Source: UBA1067 sp963661055
GTDB lineage: Bacteria; Verrucomicrobiota; Kiritimatiellia; RFP12; UBA1067
Length of the DNA stretch: 26,588 bases
Assembly: GCA_963661055.1 (NCBI GenBank)
Contig: CAVLAC010000012.1
Coordinates: 1-26,588 of the forward strand
Direction of reading: 5' to 3'
Shown here: piece by piece, positions 1-6,349 of the stretch
Layout of the letters: each line of letters starts with the position of its first letter
Position numbering within the stretch: position 1 is the stretch's first letter
The notes under the pieces: model-generated
Told to the model about the DNA's origin: nothing
What the model saw: only the letters and a program-made list of their open reading frames with translations
Database searches by the model: none
Made by a program: the position numbers and the translations under genes

Positions 1-2
1 AG

Positions 3-251
3 ATTATCTTGAAGACACACTTTGAGATGATTATGGGCGAGGTTCGCCGCGCTCTCGAGCAGGGCGAAGCGGTGAATGTAGACGGATATTTTCGTATGCA
101 ACCCTATCTAAACGGAAGCGTCAACGCGGCAGGTGAACTGACGCAGAAGAATACCCTCGCGGTCCGTATGACCCCACTTGCGAAGCTCAAGCTTTCCTTG
201 AGTTCATTTGCTTGGCGTCTCAAAGGCGACCGCGCCAAACTCATCCCTTAA
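3..251 (+). CDS. HU-like DNA-binding protein, 3' part only
   Basis: The gene enters from the left edge: the frame is open from base 3 with no convincing start, and the first in-window candidate (TTG at 9) has no ribosome site. The visible 80 or so residues contain GEVRRALEQGEAVNVDGYF followed by a run resembling 'PYLNGSV'. This matches the back half of the HU-like domain seen in Bacteroidetes and PVC proteins (PF14848 type): a helix, then 'G..VN..G.F...P...G.' and a beta arm. Such proteins bind DNA as dimers and are thought to act in nucleoid structure. The C-terminus is short, ending just after the domain (LKGDRAKLIP). A terminator lies about 100 bases downstream, so this gene ends its transcript. 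The family assignment rests on pattern recall and the N-terminal half is outside the window. Confidence 0.65.
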   Translation: MILKTHFEMIMGEVRRALEQGEAVNVDGYFRMQPYLNGSVNAAGELTQKNTLAVRMTPLAKLKLSLSSFAWRLKGDRAKLIP

Positions 252-278
252 TGGGCTTTCCCGAGACACTTCTGTTTT

Positions 279-292
279 ATCTCACCCGAGAG
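279..292 (+). repeat. 14-bp upstream repeat ATCTCACCCGAGAG, copy 1
   Basis: The word ATCTCACCCGAGAG occurs here and again at 26217-26230. In both places it lies between a stop codon and a promoter carrying TTTGGTATAATAGAGGCA. It contains a 4-bp inverted repeat (TCTC, loop ACCC, GAGA). Spacing to the -10 differs: 91 bases here and 13 bases at the second copy. It could be a regulator site or a degenerate shared intergenic module. Function is unknown. Confidence 0.5.
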
Positions 293-350
293 GGCGCGGC
301 GGTTATCACCACGGATTTCACGGATGGTAATTCGACTTCGACTCGCGGAG

Positions 351-381
351 CGCACCCCCCTACCAATTGGGGGCGATTTTT
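351..381 (+). terminator. Intrinsic terminator after the HU-like gene
   Basis: CCCCC (356-360) and GGGGG (369-373) form a short GC stem with an 8-base loop, and flanking CGC/GCG bases may extend it imperfectly. A run of five T (377-381) follows after GCGA... spacing. It sits about 100 bases after the HU-like stop. The T run is also the upstream part of the TTTTTGGTATAAT promoter, so termination and initiation signals are physically merged, as they are again at 6268-6314. Confidence 0.6.
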
Positions 382-396
382 GGTATAATAGAGGCA
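379..396 (+). promoter_or_regulatory. Extended -10 promoter of the purA operon
   Basis: TTTGGTATAATAGAGGCA contains a consensus -10 (TATAAT, 384-389) preceded by TGG, the extended -10 TGn element. No good -35 lies at normal spacing. The expected start of transcription is at or next to A396, one base before an ATG. The same 18 bases occur at 26239-26256 in front of another gene, where the start codon again falls at the predicted transcript end. Confidence 0.75.
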
Positions 397-441
397 ATGA
401 CACATCGTCATATCAACTCTAAGAAAGAACGCGATACATGA
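397..441 (+). CDS. 14-codon near-leaderless upstream ORF coupled to purA
   Basis: An ATG at 397 opens a 14-residue frame (MTHRHINSKKERDT) that ends at TGA 439-441. Its stop overlaps the purA start as ATGA (438-441). The ATG lies 7 bases after the -10 hexamer, so the mRNA would begin with at most one base before it. The purA start has only a weak purine-rich stretch (AAGAAAG at 421-427) in front of it, so translation could reach purA by coupling through the ATGA overlap. The layout is seen in the sequence; that the peptide is made is inference. No amino-acid bias typical of attenuation leaders is obvious, apart from several charged residues. A chance frame cannot be excluded. Confidence 0.4.
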   Translation: MTHRHINSKKERDT

Positions 442-1715
442 ATACCGTATTGGTCGGCGCCCAGTGGGGCGACGAAGGTAAGGGCAAAGTTATTGATTTT
501 CTGACTGAGGAGGCGGATATCGTAGTCCGCTTCCAGGGCGGCTCTAACGCGGGTCACACCGTCGTTGTGGGCGACAAGAAGTATGTGCTACATCTCGTGC
601 CGAGTGGCATTTTGCACGAGGGCAAGCACTGCGTCATTGGTAATGGCGTGGTGATGGACCCCTTCGACCTGATGAAGGAACTTGAGCAGGTCGAGAGCTG
701 GGGCTTCGAGCTGCGCGGCAGATTCCATATCTCCGAGCGTGCCCATATGGTGATGCAATGGCATCGGGCAATTGATAAGGCGGAGGAAGCGGCGCGTCCT
801 GAGGGTGCGAAGATTGGCACGACGGGACGCGGCATTGGTCCTGCTTACGCGGCAAAAGTCGGACGCTACGGCATGCGCGTCGGGGACATCCTGAAGCCGA
901 ACTTCACGGAACTTGTCCGTGCCCAAGTGGCTGAAGCGAACCGCACGCTAGTGGCGCTCGGGGCACAGCCTTTGGACGCTGATGATATGGTGCGGCTGTA
1001 TAGTCCGATGGCGCAAGCGCTTATGCCGTATGTGACGGATACTATCCAGTACTTGCACGAGCGGCTTGAGGAAGGGCGTTCGCTCCTTTTTGAGGGTGCG
1101 CAAGCGACGATGCTGGATATTGACTTTGGTACATATCCCTTTGTGACCTCGTCCAATCCGACGGCGGGCGGTGCCTGCACGGGTGCGGGCGTTTCGCCGC
1201 GCTCGATTGACCGCGTCATTGGTGTTCTTAAGCTTTATACGACACGCGTGGGGGAGGGTCCGTTCCCGACCGAGCTCGAGGATGCGGATGGCGAGACCTT
1301 GCGGCGGCGCGGCGGAGAGTTTGGTGCGACCACGGGGCGTCCGCGGCGTTGTGGCTGGTTTGACGCGGTTGTGGCGCGGTATGCCCAGCGTGTGAATGGC
1401 GTTGACTTCTGGGCGATGACGAAGCTCGATGTCCTCGATGAGTTCCCTGTCGTCAAGATTTGCACGGGTTATCGCCGCGCGGATGGGTTCGTTTACACGA
1501 CTTTCCCTGCCGATCTCTCGGTTTTGGAGCATTGTACGCCTGTTTATGAGGAAATGCCCGGTTGGCAGTGCGAAACCTCGCATTGCACGGACTATGCTCA
1601 GCTTCCTGCCAATGCGAAGGCGTATATTGACCGCATTTTGTCCCTGATTGGTGGTAAGCTCGGCGTTTTGAGCGTGGGGCCTGCCCGCGAGACGACCTTG
1701 CGTATCAATATCTAA
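438..1715 (+). CDS. purA: Adenylosuccinate synthetase
   Basis: Cytoplasmic enzyme of purine synthesis: it joins IMP and aspartate using GTP to make adenylosuccinate, the first committed step to AMP. The 425 residues match the usual family length. The N-terminus carries the GTP-site loop QWGDEGKGK (residues 9-17, catalytic Asp at 12) and GGSNAGHTV (34-42) with the catalytic His near 40. TTGRGIGPAY and GTYPFVTSSNPTAGG are further family signatures, as is the C-terminal SVGPARETT. It is the first full-length gene after the extended -10 promoter and its start overlaps a 14-codon upstream ORF. It is followed after 9 bases by uppS, so it heads an envelope-biased operon. Nothing is missing from the catalytic set. 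Confidence 0.98.
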   Translation: MNTVLVGAQWGDEGKGKVIDFLTEEADIVVRFQGGSNAGHTVVVGDKKYVLHLVPSGILHEGKHCVIGNGVVMDPFDLMKELEQVESWGFELRGRFHISERAHMVMQWHRAIDKAEEAARPEGAKIGTTGRGIGPAYAAKVGRYGMRVGDILKPNFTELVRAQVAEANRTLVALGAQPLDADDMVRLYSPMAQALMPYVTDTIQYLHERLEEGRSLLFEGAQATMLDIDFGTYPFVTSSNPTAGGACTGAGVSPRSIDRVIGVLKLYTTRVGEGPFPTELEDADGETLRRRGGEFGATTGRPRRCGWFDAVVARYAQRVNGVDFWAMTKLDVLDEFPVVKICTGYRRADGFVYTTFPADLSVLEHCTPVYEEMPGWQCETSHCTDYAQLPANAKAYIDRILSLIGGKLGVLSVGPARETTLRINI

Positions 1716-1724
1716 GAAAGGTTA

Positions 1725-2414
1725 ATGGCGAATAAGATCCAGCATCTCGCCGTGATAATGGACGGCAATGGACGGTGGGCGAAAGCCCACCGCCTGCCGC
1801 GCTTAGCGGGACACAAAGCGGGGGCGGAGACCCTTGACCGTGTCATGCACTACTGCCGCGAGGCGGGGATTTCTTATTTGACTGTTTACGCCTTTTCAAC
1901 GGAAAACTGGAAGCGTTCTCCTGAGGAAGTCGGGGGGCTGATGAAGCTCCTTTCTTCCTATATAAAGCGCAAAAAGGCGCAATTAATCAAGGAGGGCGTC
2001 CGTTTTCGCGTAGTAGGGCGGCGCGGCGATTTGTCGCCAAGTTTGCAGAAGCAAATTGCCGCGCTTGAGGAGGCGACAAAGGAGGGCAAGTTCACGCTTC
2101 TCGTCGCGCTTTCTTACGGAGGGCGGGCGGAAATTGTGGACGCGGTGAACGCGGCACTTTCGGCGGGGGAGAAAGCGGTGACGGAGGAGTCATTCGCGAA
2201 GTACCTCTACGCACCCGATGTGCCCGATCCCGACTTGATCATTCGCACTTCGGGGGAGTGCCGCACATCAAACTTCTTGTTGTGGGAGTCCGCTTACAGC
2301 GAATATTGGTTTACGCCTGTTCTTTGGCCCGATTTTGGGAAAGAGGAGTTTGAACAGGCAATCGCGGCATTTGCCTCGCGTGAACGCCGCATGGGTGGGA
2401 GGAAAAGTAAATGA
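1725..2414 (+). CDS. uppS: Isoprenyl transferase (undecaprenyl diphosphate synthase)
   Basis: A cis-prenyltransferase that extends farnesyl diphosphate with isopentenyl units to undecaprenyl diphosphate, the lipid carrier for peptidoglycan and polysaccharide precursors. The start MANKIQHLAVIMDGNGRWA has the family's catalytic Asp at residue 13 in MDGNGRWA. AGHKAGAETL and the C-terminal block RTSGE..SNFLLW..AYSEYWF (about 178-200) complete the substrate site. Length (229 residues) is normal. The family's usual Gln after RTSGE is Cys here. AAGAAAGG precedes the ATG. The stop overlaps the cdsA start as ATGA, the classic uppS-cdsA pairing of envelope lipid operons. Confidence 0.97.
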   Translation: MANKIQHLAVIMDGNGRWAKAHRLPRLAGHKAGAETLDRVMHYCREAGISYLTVYAFSTENWKRSPEEVGGLMKLLSSYIKRKKAQLIKEGVRFRVVGRRGDLSPSLQKQIAALEEATKEGKFTLLVALSYGGRAEIVDAVNAALSAGEKAVTEESFAKYLYAPDVPDPDLIIRTSGECRTSNFLLWESAYSEYWFTPVLWPDFGKEEFEQAIAAFASRERRMGGRKSK

Positions 2415-3202
2415 AACCTATCGTTAAACGTATAATTACAGCACTTACGACGGCGGGAATTGTCGTCGCGGCACTTTTGGGGCTACACTTTGCCCTTGGG
2501 GCGGGTGCCTTTAAGATTATTCTGCCAGTCCTAATTGTACTTGTGACACTCGTCCAAGCTGAATTCTATCAGATGGTTGCCCGCAAGTATTCCGTTATGC
2601 TTTTCCCTGGGCTACTTTGGGGGGTGGTGTATTTGGTCGGACGCTTTGTGCTTAATTGCCCAAATTTGCTGATAGTCGCCATATTTGCGCTAGCTTTGAC
2701 GGCACTCTTCGGGAAATATGAGCGTCCCATTGAGGCCTTCGCGACCACACTTTTGGGGCTTGTGTATATTCCGTTTATGCTTTCCTTCTTCATAGATGTG
2801 CCGCGCCTTTTCGGAATCCCTGCGCTACTCTATATCATCGCGATAATTAAGCTCTCGGATATGGGGGGCTTCGCGCTCGGGATGGCGTACGGACGCCACA
2901 AGATGTGTCCGACTATATCGCCGAATAAGAGTTGGGAAGGGATGCTCGGCTCAATCTTGGGCAGTTGCCTTATTTCCGCCGCGTTTATGCCTGTAACTGG
3001 CTTTTCGGTCGTCAAAACGCTCGCTTTTGGTGTGACAGCGGCGGTAGTTGGGACACTTGGTGACCTCGTTGAGAGCCGTATGAAGCGGGACTGCGAAGTC
3101 AAGGATTCGGCAATGTTTATGCCAGCTGGGCTTGGGGGCTTTCTTGATATGTTTGACTCCCTCATCTTTGCCCCCGCGATATTGCTCCCATTCTTTAAGT
3201 AA
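2411..3202 (+). CDS. cdsA: Phosphatidate cytidylyltransferase (CDP-diglyceride synthase)
   Basis: Integral inner-membrane enzyme that converts phosphatidic acid and CTP to CDP-diacylglycerol, the branch point of phospholipid synthesis. The 263 residues are mostly hydrophobic helices. The C-terminal signature is present: NKSWEG near 175, then SRMKRDCEVKDSA and GGFLDMFDSL (about 222-250). The canonical PGHGG-LDR-DS motif reads PAGLGGFLDMFDS here, so His and Arg are replaced while the Lys-Asp and both later Asp are kept. Similar 'GLGG.LD..DS' variants exist in PVC-type sequences as far as I recall, so I expect an active enzyme. It overlaps uppS by 4 bases (ATGA). Confidence 0.93.
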   Translation: MKPIVKRIITALTTAGIVVAALLGLHFALGAGAFKIILPVLIVLVTLVQAEFYQMVARKYSVMLFPGLLWGVVYLVGRFVLNCPNLLIVAIFALALTALFGKYERPIEAFATTLLGLVYIPFMLSFFIDVPRLFGIPALLYIIAIIKLSDMGGFALGMAYGRHKMCPTISPNKSWEGMLGSILGSCLISAAFMPVTGFSVVKTLAFGVTAAVVGTLGDLVESRMKRDCEVKDSAMFMPAGLGGFLDMFDSLIFAPAILLPFFK

Positions 3203-3211
3203 GCAAAAAGT

Positions 3212-4588
3212 ATGGCATCGCGGCACTTTAAGACCTTAATTGGTATACCACGGCTTGGACTCGCGGTATGTGACGCGGTTATTGTCGGCTTTGCCTACCT
3301 GATGGCTTTCGCGCTGCGGTTCGACTTTGGTGTGCCGCGCGGCGGATGGCGGGCGACCGCTGCATTTGGGGTGGTCGTCTGCATTGTCCATTTGGCGACC
3401 CTGACGCTTTGGGGGTGCTATCGGCGGGAAGCGAAGTATTTCTCGCGGCGGGAATGTTGGCGGTGTCTTTTCGCGACGGCAAGTGCCGCGTTTGTGCTCA
3501 TTTTGACGCGATTTCTGTTAAATAACGAACTCTTTTTCCATGCCCGACCGCCGTACTCGGTGTCCGTTTTAACCTTTCTGGGTACGTCGGTCGGGCTGGT
3601 TCTTTTGCGTTACTTCTGCCGCGTTCGCGGCGATTCGTTTGACCCTGGTATCGACCTTTTGGAGCGCCCCGAGACCTCCTTCGATAATGAGGGGGTACGG
3701 ACCTTTCTCGCGGGGAAGACGGTGCTCGTCACAGGTGCGGGCGGAACGATTGGCTCGGAATTGGTCCGTCAAGTTGCCGCGCTTGGGGCAGGGCGCATCC
3801 TCCTCGTGGAGCGGTGCGAGAATGCCCTTTACAATATCGATAGAAAGATGAAGGCGGACGCGGCAGTTTCGGGCAGGTGCGTTCCGTTAATGCGCGATAT
3901 TTGCGATAAAGAGTCGATGGAAGCGTTATTTTCGGCAGAAAAGCCATTCCTCGTCCTTCACGCCGCCGCGTATAAGCATGTGCCGATGGTGGAGTTGAAC
4001 CCCGAGGAAGGGTGGCGGAATAATGTGGAAGGAACACGCACATTAGCGGAACTTTCTGAGAAATATGGTGTCTCGCGGTTCGTCCTCGTCTCGACGGATA
4101 AGGCGGTAAAGCCTGTTTCGGTTATGGGCAAGTCGAAGCGCGCGGCAGAAAAGGTGCTGATGGGACTAAATGCCGCGCAAGCGAAGACCTCGTTCTGTGC
4201 GGTGAGATTTGGCAATGTCTTCGGCAGCTCGGGATCCGTCGTGCCGCTCTTTAGGGAGCAAATTGCCGCGGGCGGACCTGTTACGGTGACGGACCCTGAG
4301 ATGAAACGCTACTTTATGACGGTTCAAGAGGCGGTTTCGCTCGTTTTGCAGGCGGCGAGCCGTGCGGAGCGGGCGGTGTATACGCTGGAGATGGGCGAGC
4401 CCATTACGATTGTGAAGCTCGCGGAAGGGCTCATCCGCCGCGCGGGGTATGTTCCGTATAAGGATATTCCTATCGTCTTTTCGGGGGTGAGACCTGGCGA
4501 GAAGCTTTTCGAGGAGCTGGATGTCTCTGAAAAGTCCGCCTATCGCACGGATATGGCGAAGATTTACATTACTAAGTTGGAGGATTAA
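3212..4588 (+). CDS. Membrane-anchored nucleotide-sugar 4,6-dehydratase, CapD/FlaA1/WbpM type, short form
   Basis: Predicted UDP-sugar dehydratase/epimerase for surface polysaccharide or glycan synthesis. The first 135 residues hold four hydrophobic segments, as in WbpM and PglF. A Rossmann domain begins near 170 with VLVTGAGGTIGSEL; HAAAYKHVPMVE (about 250-261) and VMGKSKRAAEKVL (about 302-314) are the polysaccharide-dehydratase signatures. In the last, Met replaces the Tyr of the usual YxxxK pair, as is normal in this subfamily. Family members are usually 600 or more residues with a second Rossmann-like (CoA-binding-like) domain between membrane and catalytic parts. Here only about 35 residues link them, so that domain is absent. 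The C-terminal VRPGEKLFEEL is intact. It lies 9 bases after cdsA and 3 before the next gene. Confidence 0.88.
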   Translation: MASRHFKTLIGIPRLGLAVCDAVIVGFAYLMAFALRFDFGVPRGGWRATAAFGVVVCIVHLATLTLWGCYRREAKYFSRRECWRCLFATASAAFVLILTRFLLNNELFFHARPPYSVSVLTFLGTSVGLVLLRYFCRVRGDSFDPGIDLLERPETSFDNEGVRTFLAGKTVLVTGAGGTIGSELVRQVAALGAGRILLVERCENALYNIDRKMKADAAVSGRCVPLMRDICDKESMEALFSAEKPFLVLHAAAYKHVPMVELNPEEGWRNNVEGTRTLAELSEKYGVSRFVLVSTDKAVKPVSVMGKSKRAAEKVLMGLNAAQAKTSFCAVRFGNVFGSSGSVVPLFREQIAAGGPVTVTDPEMKRYFMTVQEAVSLVLQAASRAERAVYTLEMGEPITIVKLAEGLIRRAGYVPYKDIPIVFSGVRPGEKLFEELDVSEKSAYRTDMAKIYITKLED

Positions 4589-4591
4589 GTT

Positions 4592-5641
4592 ATGAAAAAG
4601 GCATTGGTTGTTGCTATTTCCGCGCTTTTCGCGTGCGCTCTTTGGGCAGATGAGGCACTTGACGCGGCACTTGTGAAGGGTGAGCAATTCCTTTTGGCGA
4701 ATCAGGCTTCTGAGGGCTGGTGGAGCGATAAGCAAATGCCTGCACTGACGGCGCTTCCGCTTTGGGCACTTACGACAGGCACAAACGCCCCAAGTGCCGC
4801 GCTCGAGAAGGCGGCGAAATATGTGCTTTCGACTCAGCGCGAGGATGGCGGCTTTTACATTCCGAAACCAGGTCGCGGCGGTTCGGGACTTGGGAACTAT
4901 AATACATCCGTCTGCCTTTCGGCGCTTTATGTTTCGGGGCGGGCTCCGACCGCGGCACTTTTGAAGGCGCGTGAATATATTGCGTCCAGCCAATTGACGG
5001 GTGATGATACTTACGCGGGCGGTTTTGGCTATGACAAGGCTTCGCGGCGGCGGTATGCGGATCTTTCTAATACTTCCTATGCGCTCGATGCTATGCGGCG
5101 GACGGAGTCGCTGGAGGAGTTGCGTCCGAATGGCAAGCGGGTGGATGTTGATTGGGGCAAGGCACTTTCATTTGTGGAAGGGCTTATTAAGGAAGAGGGT
5201 GCGGATAAAGGCGGTGCCGCGTATAATGACCGCACGGCGCAGGCGGGCACGGCGACGAATGCGAATCAGCGGGTTGCTTTGAGGGCGTATGGGTCAATGA
5301 CTTACGCGGCAGTTCTTTCGATGTGCCACGCCAAGCTCGATAGAGGTGACCCGCGCGTCAAGCAGTCCCTCGCCTACTGCGAAAAGTACTGGTCGCTCGA
5401 GGAGAATCCGGGTATGGGCAATCAGGGACTTTACTACTACTACGACATTTTGGCGCGTGCACTCGCGGCGGCGGGCGTGGAGAAGGTGGGCGACCACGAA
5501 TGGAAGAAGGAACTTGCCGCGAAACTCATCTCCCTTCAGAAGGCGGACGGTAGTTGGGCGAATGACAACAACCGCTTTTGGGAAGCGGACCCCGTACTTT
5601 GCACCTCATTCGCGATGTTGACGCTGAGATTGTGCAAATAG
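4592..5641 (+). CDS. Secreted protein with squalene-cyclase-like QW repeats
   Basis: A signal peptide (residues 1-19, MKKALVVAISALFACALWA, then DE) directs export. The mature protein resembles the alpha/alpha-barrel prenyltransferase/squalene oxidase repeats: STQREDGGFY (about 83-92), a GGFGYD segment (about 143-148) and SLQKADGSWANDN near the C-terminus are QW-like repeats. The acid motif DxDD of squalene-hopene cyclases was not found, so cyclase activity is unlikely and a binding or structural role is possible. Similar stand-alone exported repeat proteins are common in Planctomycetes and Verrucomicrobia. A strong GGAGG (4579-4583) inside the end of the previous gene sets the start. It closes the purA-cdsA operon. 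No obvious terminator follows; the next promoter begins 4 bases after the stop. Confidence 0.72.
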   Translation: MKKALVVAISALFACALWADEALDAALVKGEQFLLANQASEGWWSDKQMPALTALPLWALTTGTNAPSAALEKAAKYVLSTQREDGGFYIPKPGRGGSGLGNYNTSVCLSALYVSGRAPTAALLKAREYIASSQLTGDDTYAGGFGYDKASRRRYADLSNTSYALDAMRRTESLEELRPNGKRVDVDWGKALSFVEGLIKEEGADKGGAAYNDRTAQAGTATNANQRVALRAYGSMTYAAVLSMCHAKLDRGDPRVKQSLAYCEKYWSLEENPGMGNQGLYYYYDILARALAAAGVEKVGDHEWKKELAAKLISLQKADGSWANDNNRFWEADPVLCTSFAMLTLRLCK

Positions 5642-5645
5642 GGGG

Positions 5646-5674
5646 TTGACGCGCGGCGCAAAATATAATATACT
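5646..5674 (+). promoter_or_regulatory. Sigma-70-type promoter of the rubrerythrin gene
   Basis: TTGACG (5646-5651), 17 bases, TATACT (5669-5674) is a near-consensus housekeeping promoter. A second AT-rich word TATAAT (5664-5669) overlaps the -10 region but is too close to the -35. Predicted transcription start is near 5681, giving a leader of about 32 bases with AAGGA before the ATG. I saw no clear PerR or OxyR operator. Confidence 0.75.
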
Positions 5675-5712
5675 GTAAGCTTGAAGAAACCAAACTAGAA
5701 GGAAAACCAAAA

Positions 5713-6246
5713 ATGGAACTAAAAGGAACTAAGACCGAGAAGAATCTCGCCTTTGCGTTCGCGGGTGAATCCCAAGCACGCAATAAGTACACCTACTTCG
5801 CGTCCGTCGCGAAGAAAGAGGGCTATGAACAAATTGCCGCGCTCTTCTTGGAGACGGCGGAAAATGAGAAGGAGCACGCCAAGCTGTGGCTCCGTCACTT
5901 GGGTGGCATTGGTGACACGGTGAAGAATCTCGCCGCCGCCGCCGCGGGTGAAAATGAAGAGTGGACCGATATGTATAAGCGGTTCGCGGAAGAAGCGCGT
6001 GCCGAGGGCTTCGAGGCAATTGCCAAGCAGTTCGAGGGCGTTGCCGCGATTGAGAAGCACCACGAAGAGCGCTATCGCAAGCTTCTCGCCAATATCGAGA
6101 AGGGCGAAGTCTATGTGAAGGTGGGACCCAACCGTTGGCAGTGCCGCAATTGTGGTCACATCTACATCGGCGAGAAGGCGCCTGAGGTATGCCCCGTGTG
6201 TGCGCATCCTAAGTCGTTCTTCCAGATTGAAGCCGAGAACTACTAA
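5713..6246 (+). CDS. rbr: Rubrerythrin
   Basis: A non-haem di-iron peroxidase of anaerobes that reduces hydrogen peroxide to water with electrons from rubredoxin or an NADH oxidoreductase in the cytoplasm. The N-terminal four-helix domain carries the iron ligands in AGESQARNKY (about 17-26), ETAENEKEHAK (about 47-57), the EARAEGF region and AAIEKHHEERY. The C-terminal rubredoxin domain has WQCRNCGHIY and EVCPVCAHPKSFF, two CxxC pairs. Length (177 residues) is slightly short of the classic 190. A run of five alanines joins two helices (about 74-78, GCC repeats in the DNA). The gene is flanked by its own promoter and a terminator, so it is probably monocistronic. It marks the organism as a likely anaerobe. 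Confidence 0.96.
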   Translation: MELKGTKTEKNLAFAFAGESQARNKYTYFASVAKKEGYEQIAALFLETAENEKEHAKLWLRHLGGIGDTVKNLAAAAAGENEEWTDMYKRFAEEARAEGFEAIAKQFEGVAAIEKHHEERYRKLLANIEKGEVYVKVGPNRWQCRNCGHIYIGEKAPEVCPVCAHPKSFFQIEAENY

Positions 6247-6267
6247 TAGAAAGTACAGCAAAATGAA

Positions 6268-6306
6268 GCCGCCCACATTGTCCTCTTGACAGTGCGGACG
6301 GCTTTT
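6268..6306 (+). terminator. Intrinsic terminator after rubrerythrin
   Basis: A 15-base left arm (6268-6282, starting GCCGCCCACA) pairs with a right arm (6288-6302, ending GCGGACGGC) with two mismatches and one G-T pair around a 5-base loop, followed by TTTT. The loop and right arm contain the -35 (TTGACA) of the next promoter, so the end of one transcript and the start of the next share the same DNA. Confidence 0.75.
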
Positions 6307-6314
6307 GGTATACT
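6286..6314 (+). promoter_or_regulatory. Strong sigma-70-type promoter of the secreted-protein operon
   Basis: TTGACA (6286-6291), 17 bases, TATACT (6309-6314), with TGG before the -10 giving an extended -10 as well. The sequence TTTTGGTATACT resembles the purA-type TTTGGTATAAT. It lies inside the rubrerythrin terminator. The predicted transcript start is about 6321, followed by AGGA (6336-6339) and ATG 6350. This promoter can serve all five genes to 18936. Confidence 0.8.
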
Positions 6315-6349
6315 CTTGAGCGAAACAGCGAAATTAGGACTATTATAAA

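Noticed and set aside
948..1583. Long antisense frame inside purA (211 codons)
   Set aside because: Shadow of a GC-rich gene; the opposite strand holds an unambiguous purA.
5646..5669. TTGACG with TATAAT (5664-5669) as the rubrerythrin promoter
   Set aside because: The spacer would be 12 bases; TATACT at 5669-5674 gives the proper 17.
5681..5698. A 5-codon TTG frame at the predicted transcript start of the rubrerythrin gene
   Set aside because: TTG start, very short, does not overlap the rubrerythrin start, and that gene has its own AAGGA site. Probably chance.
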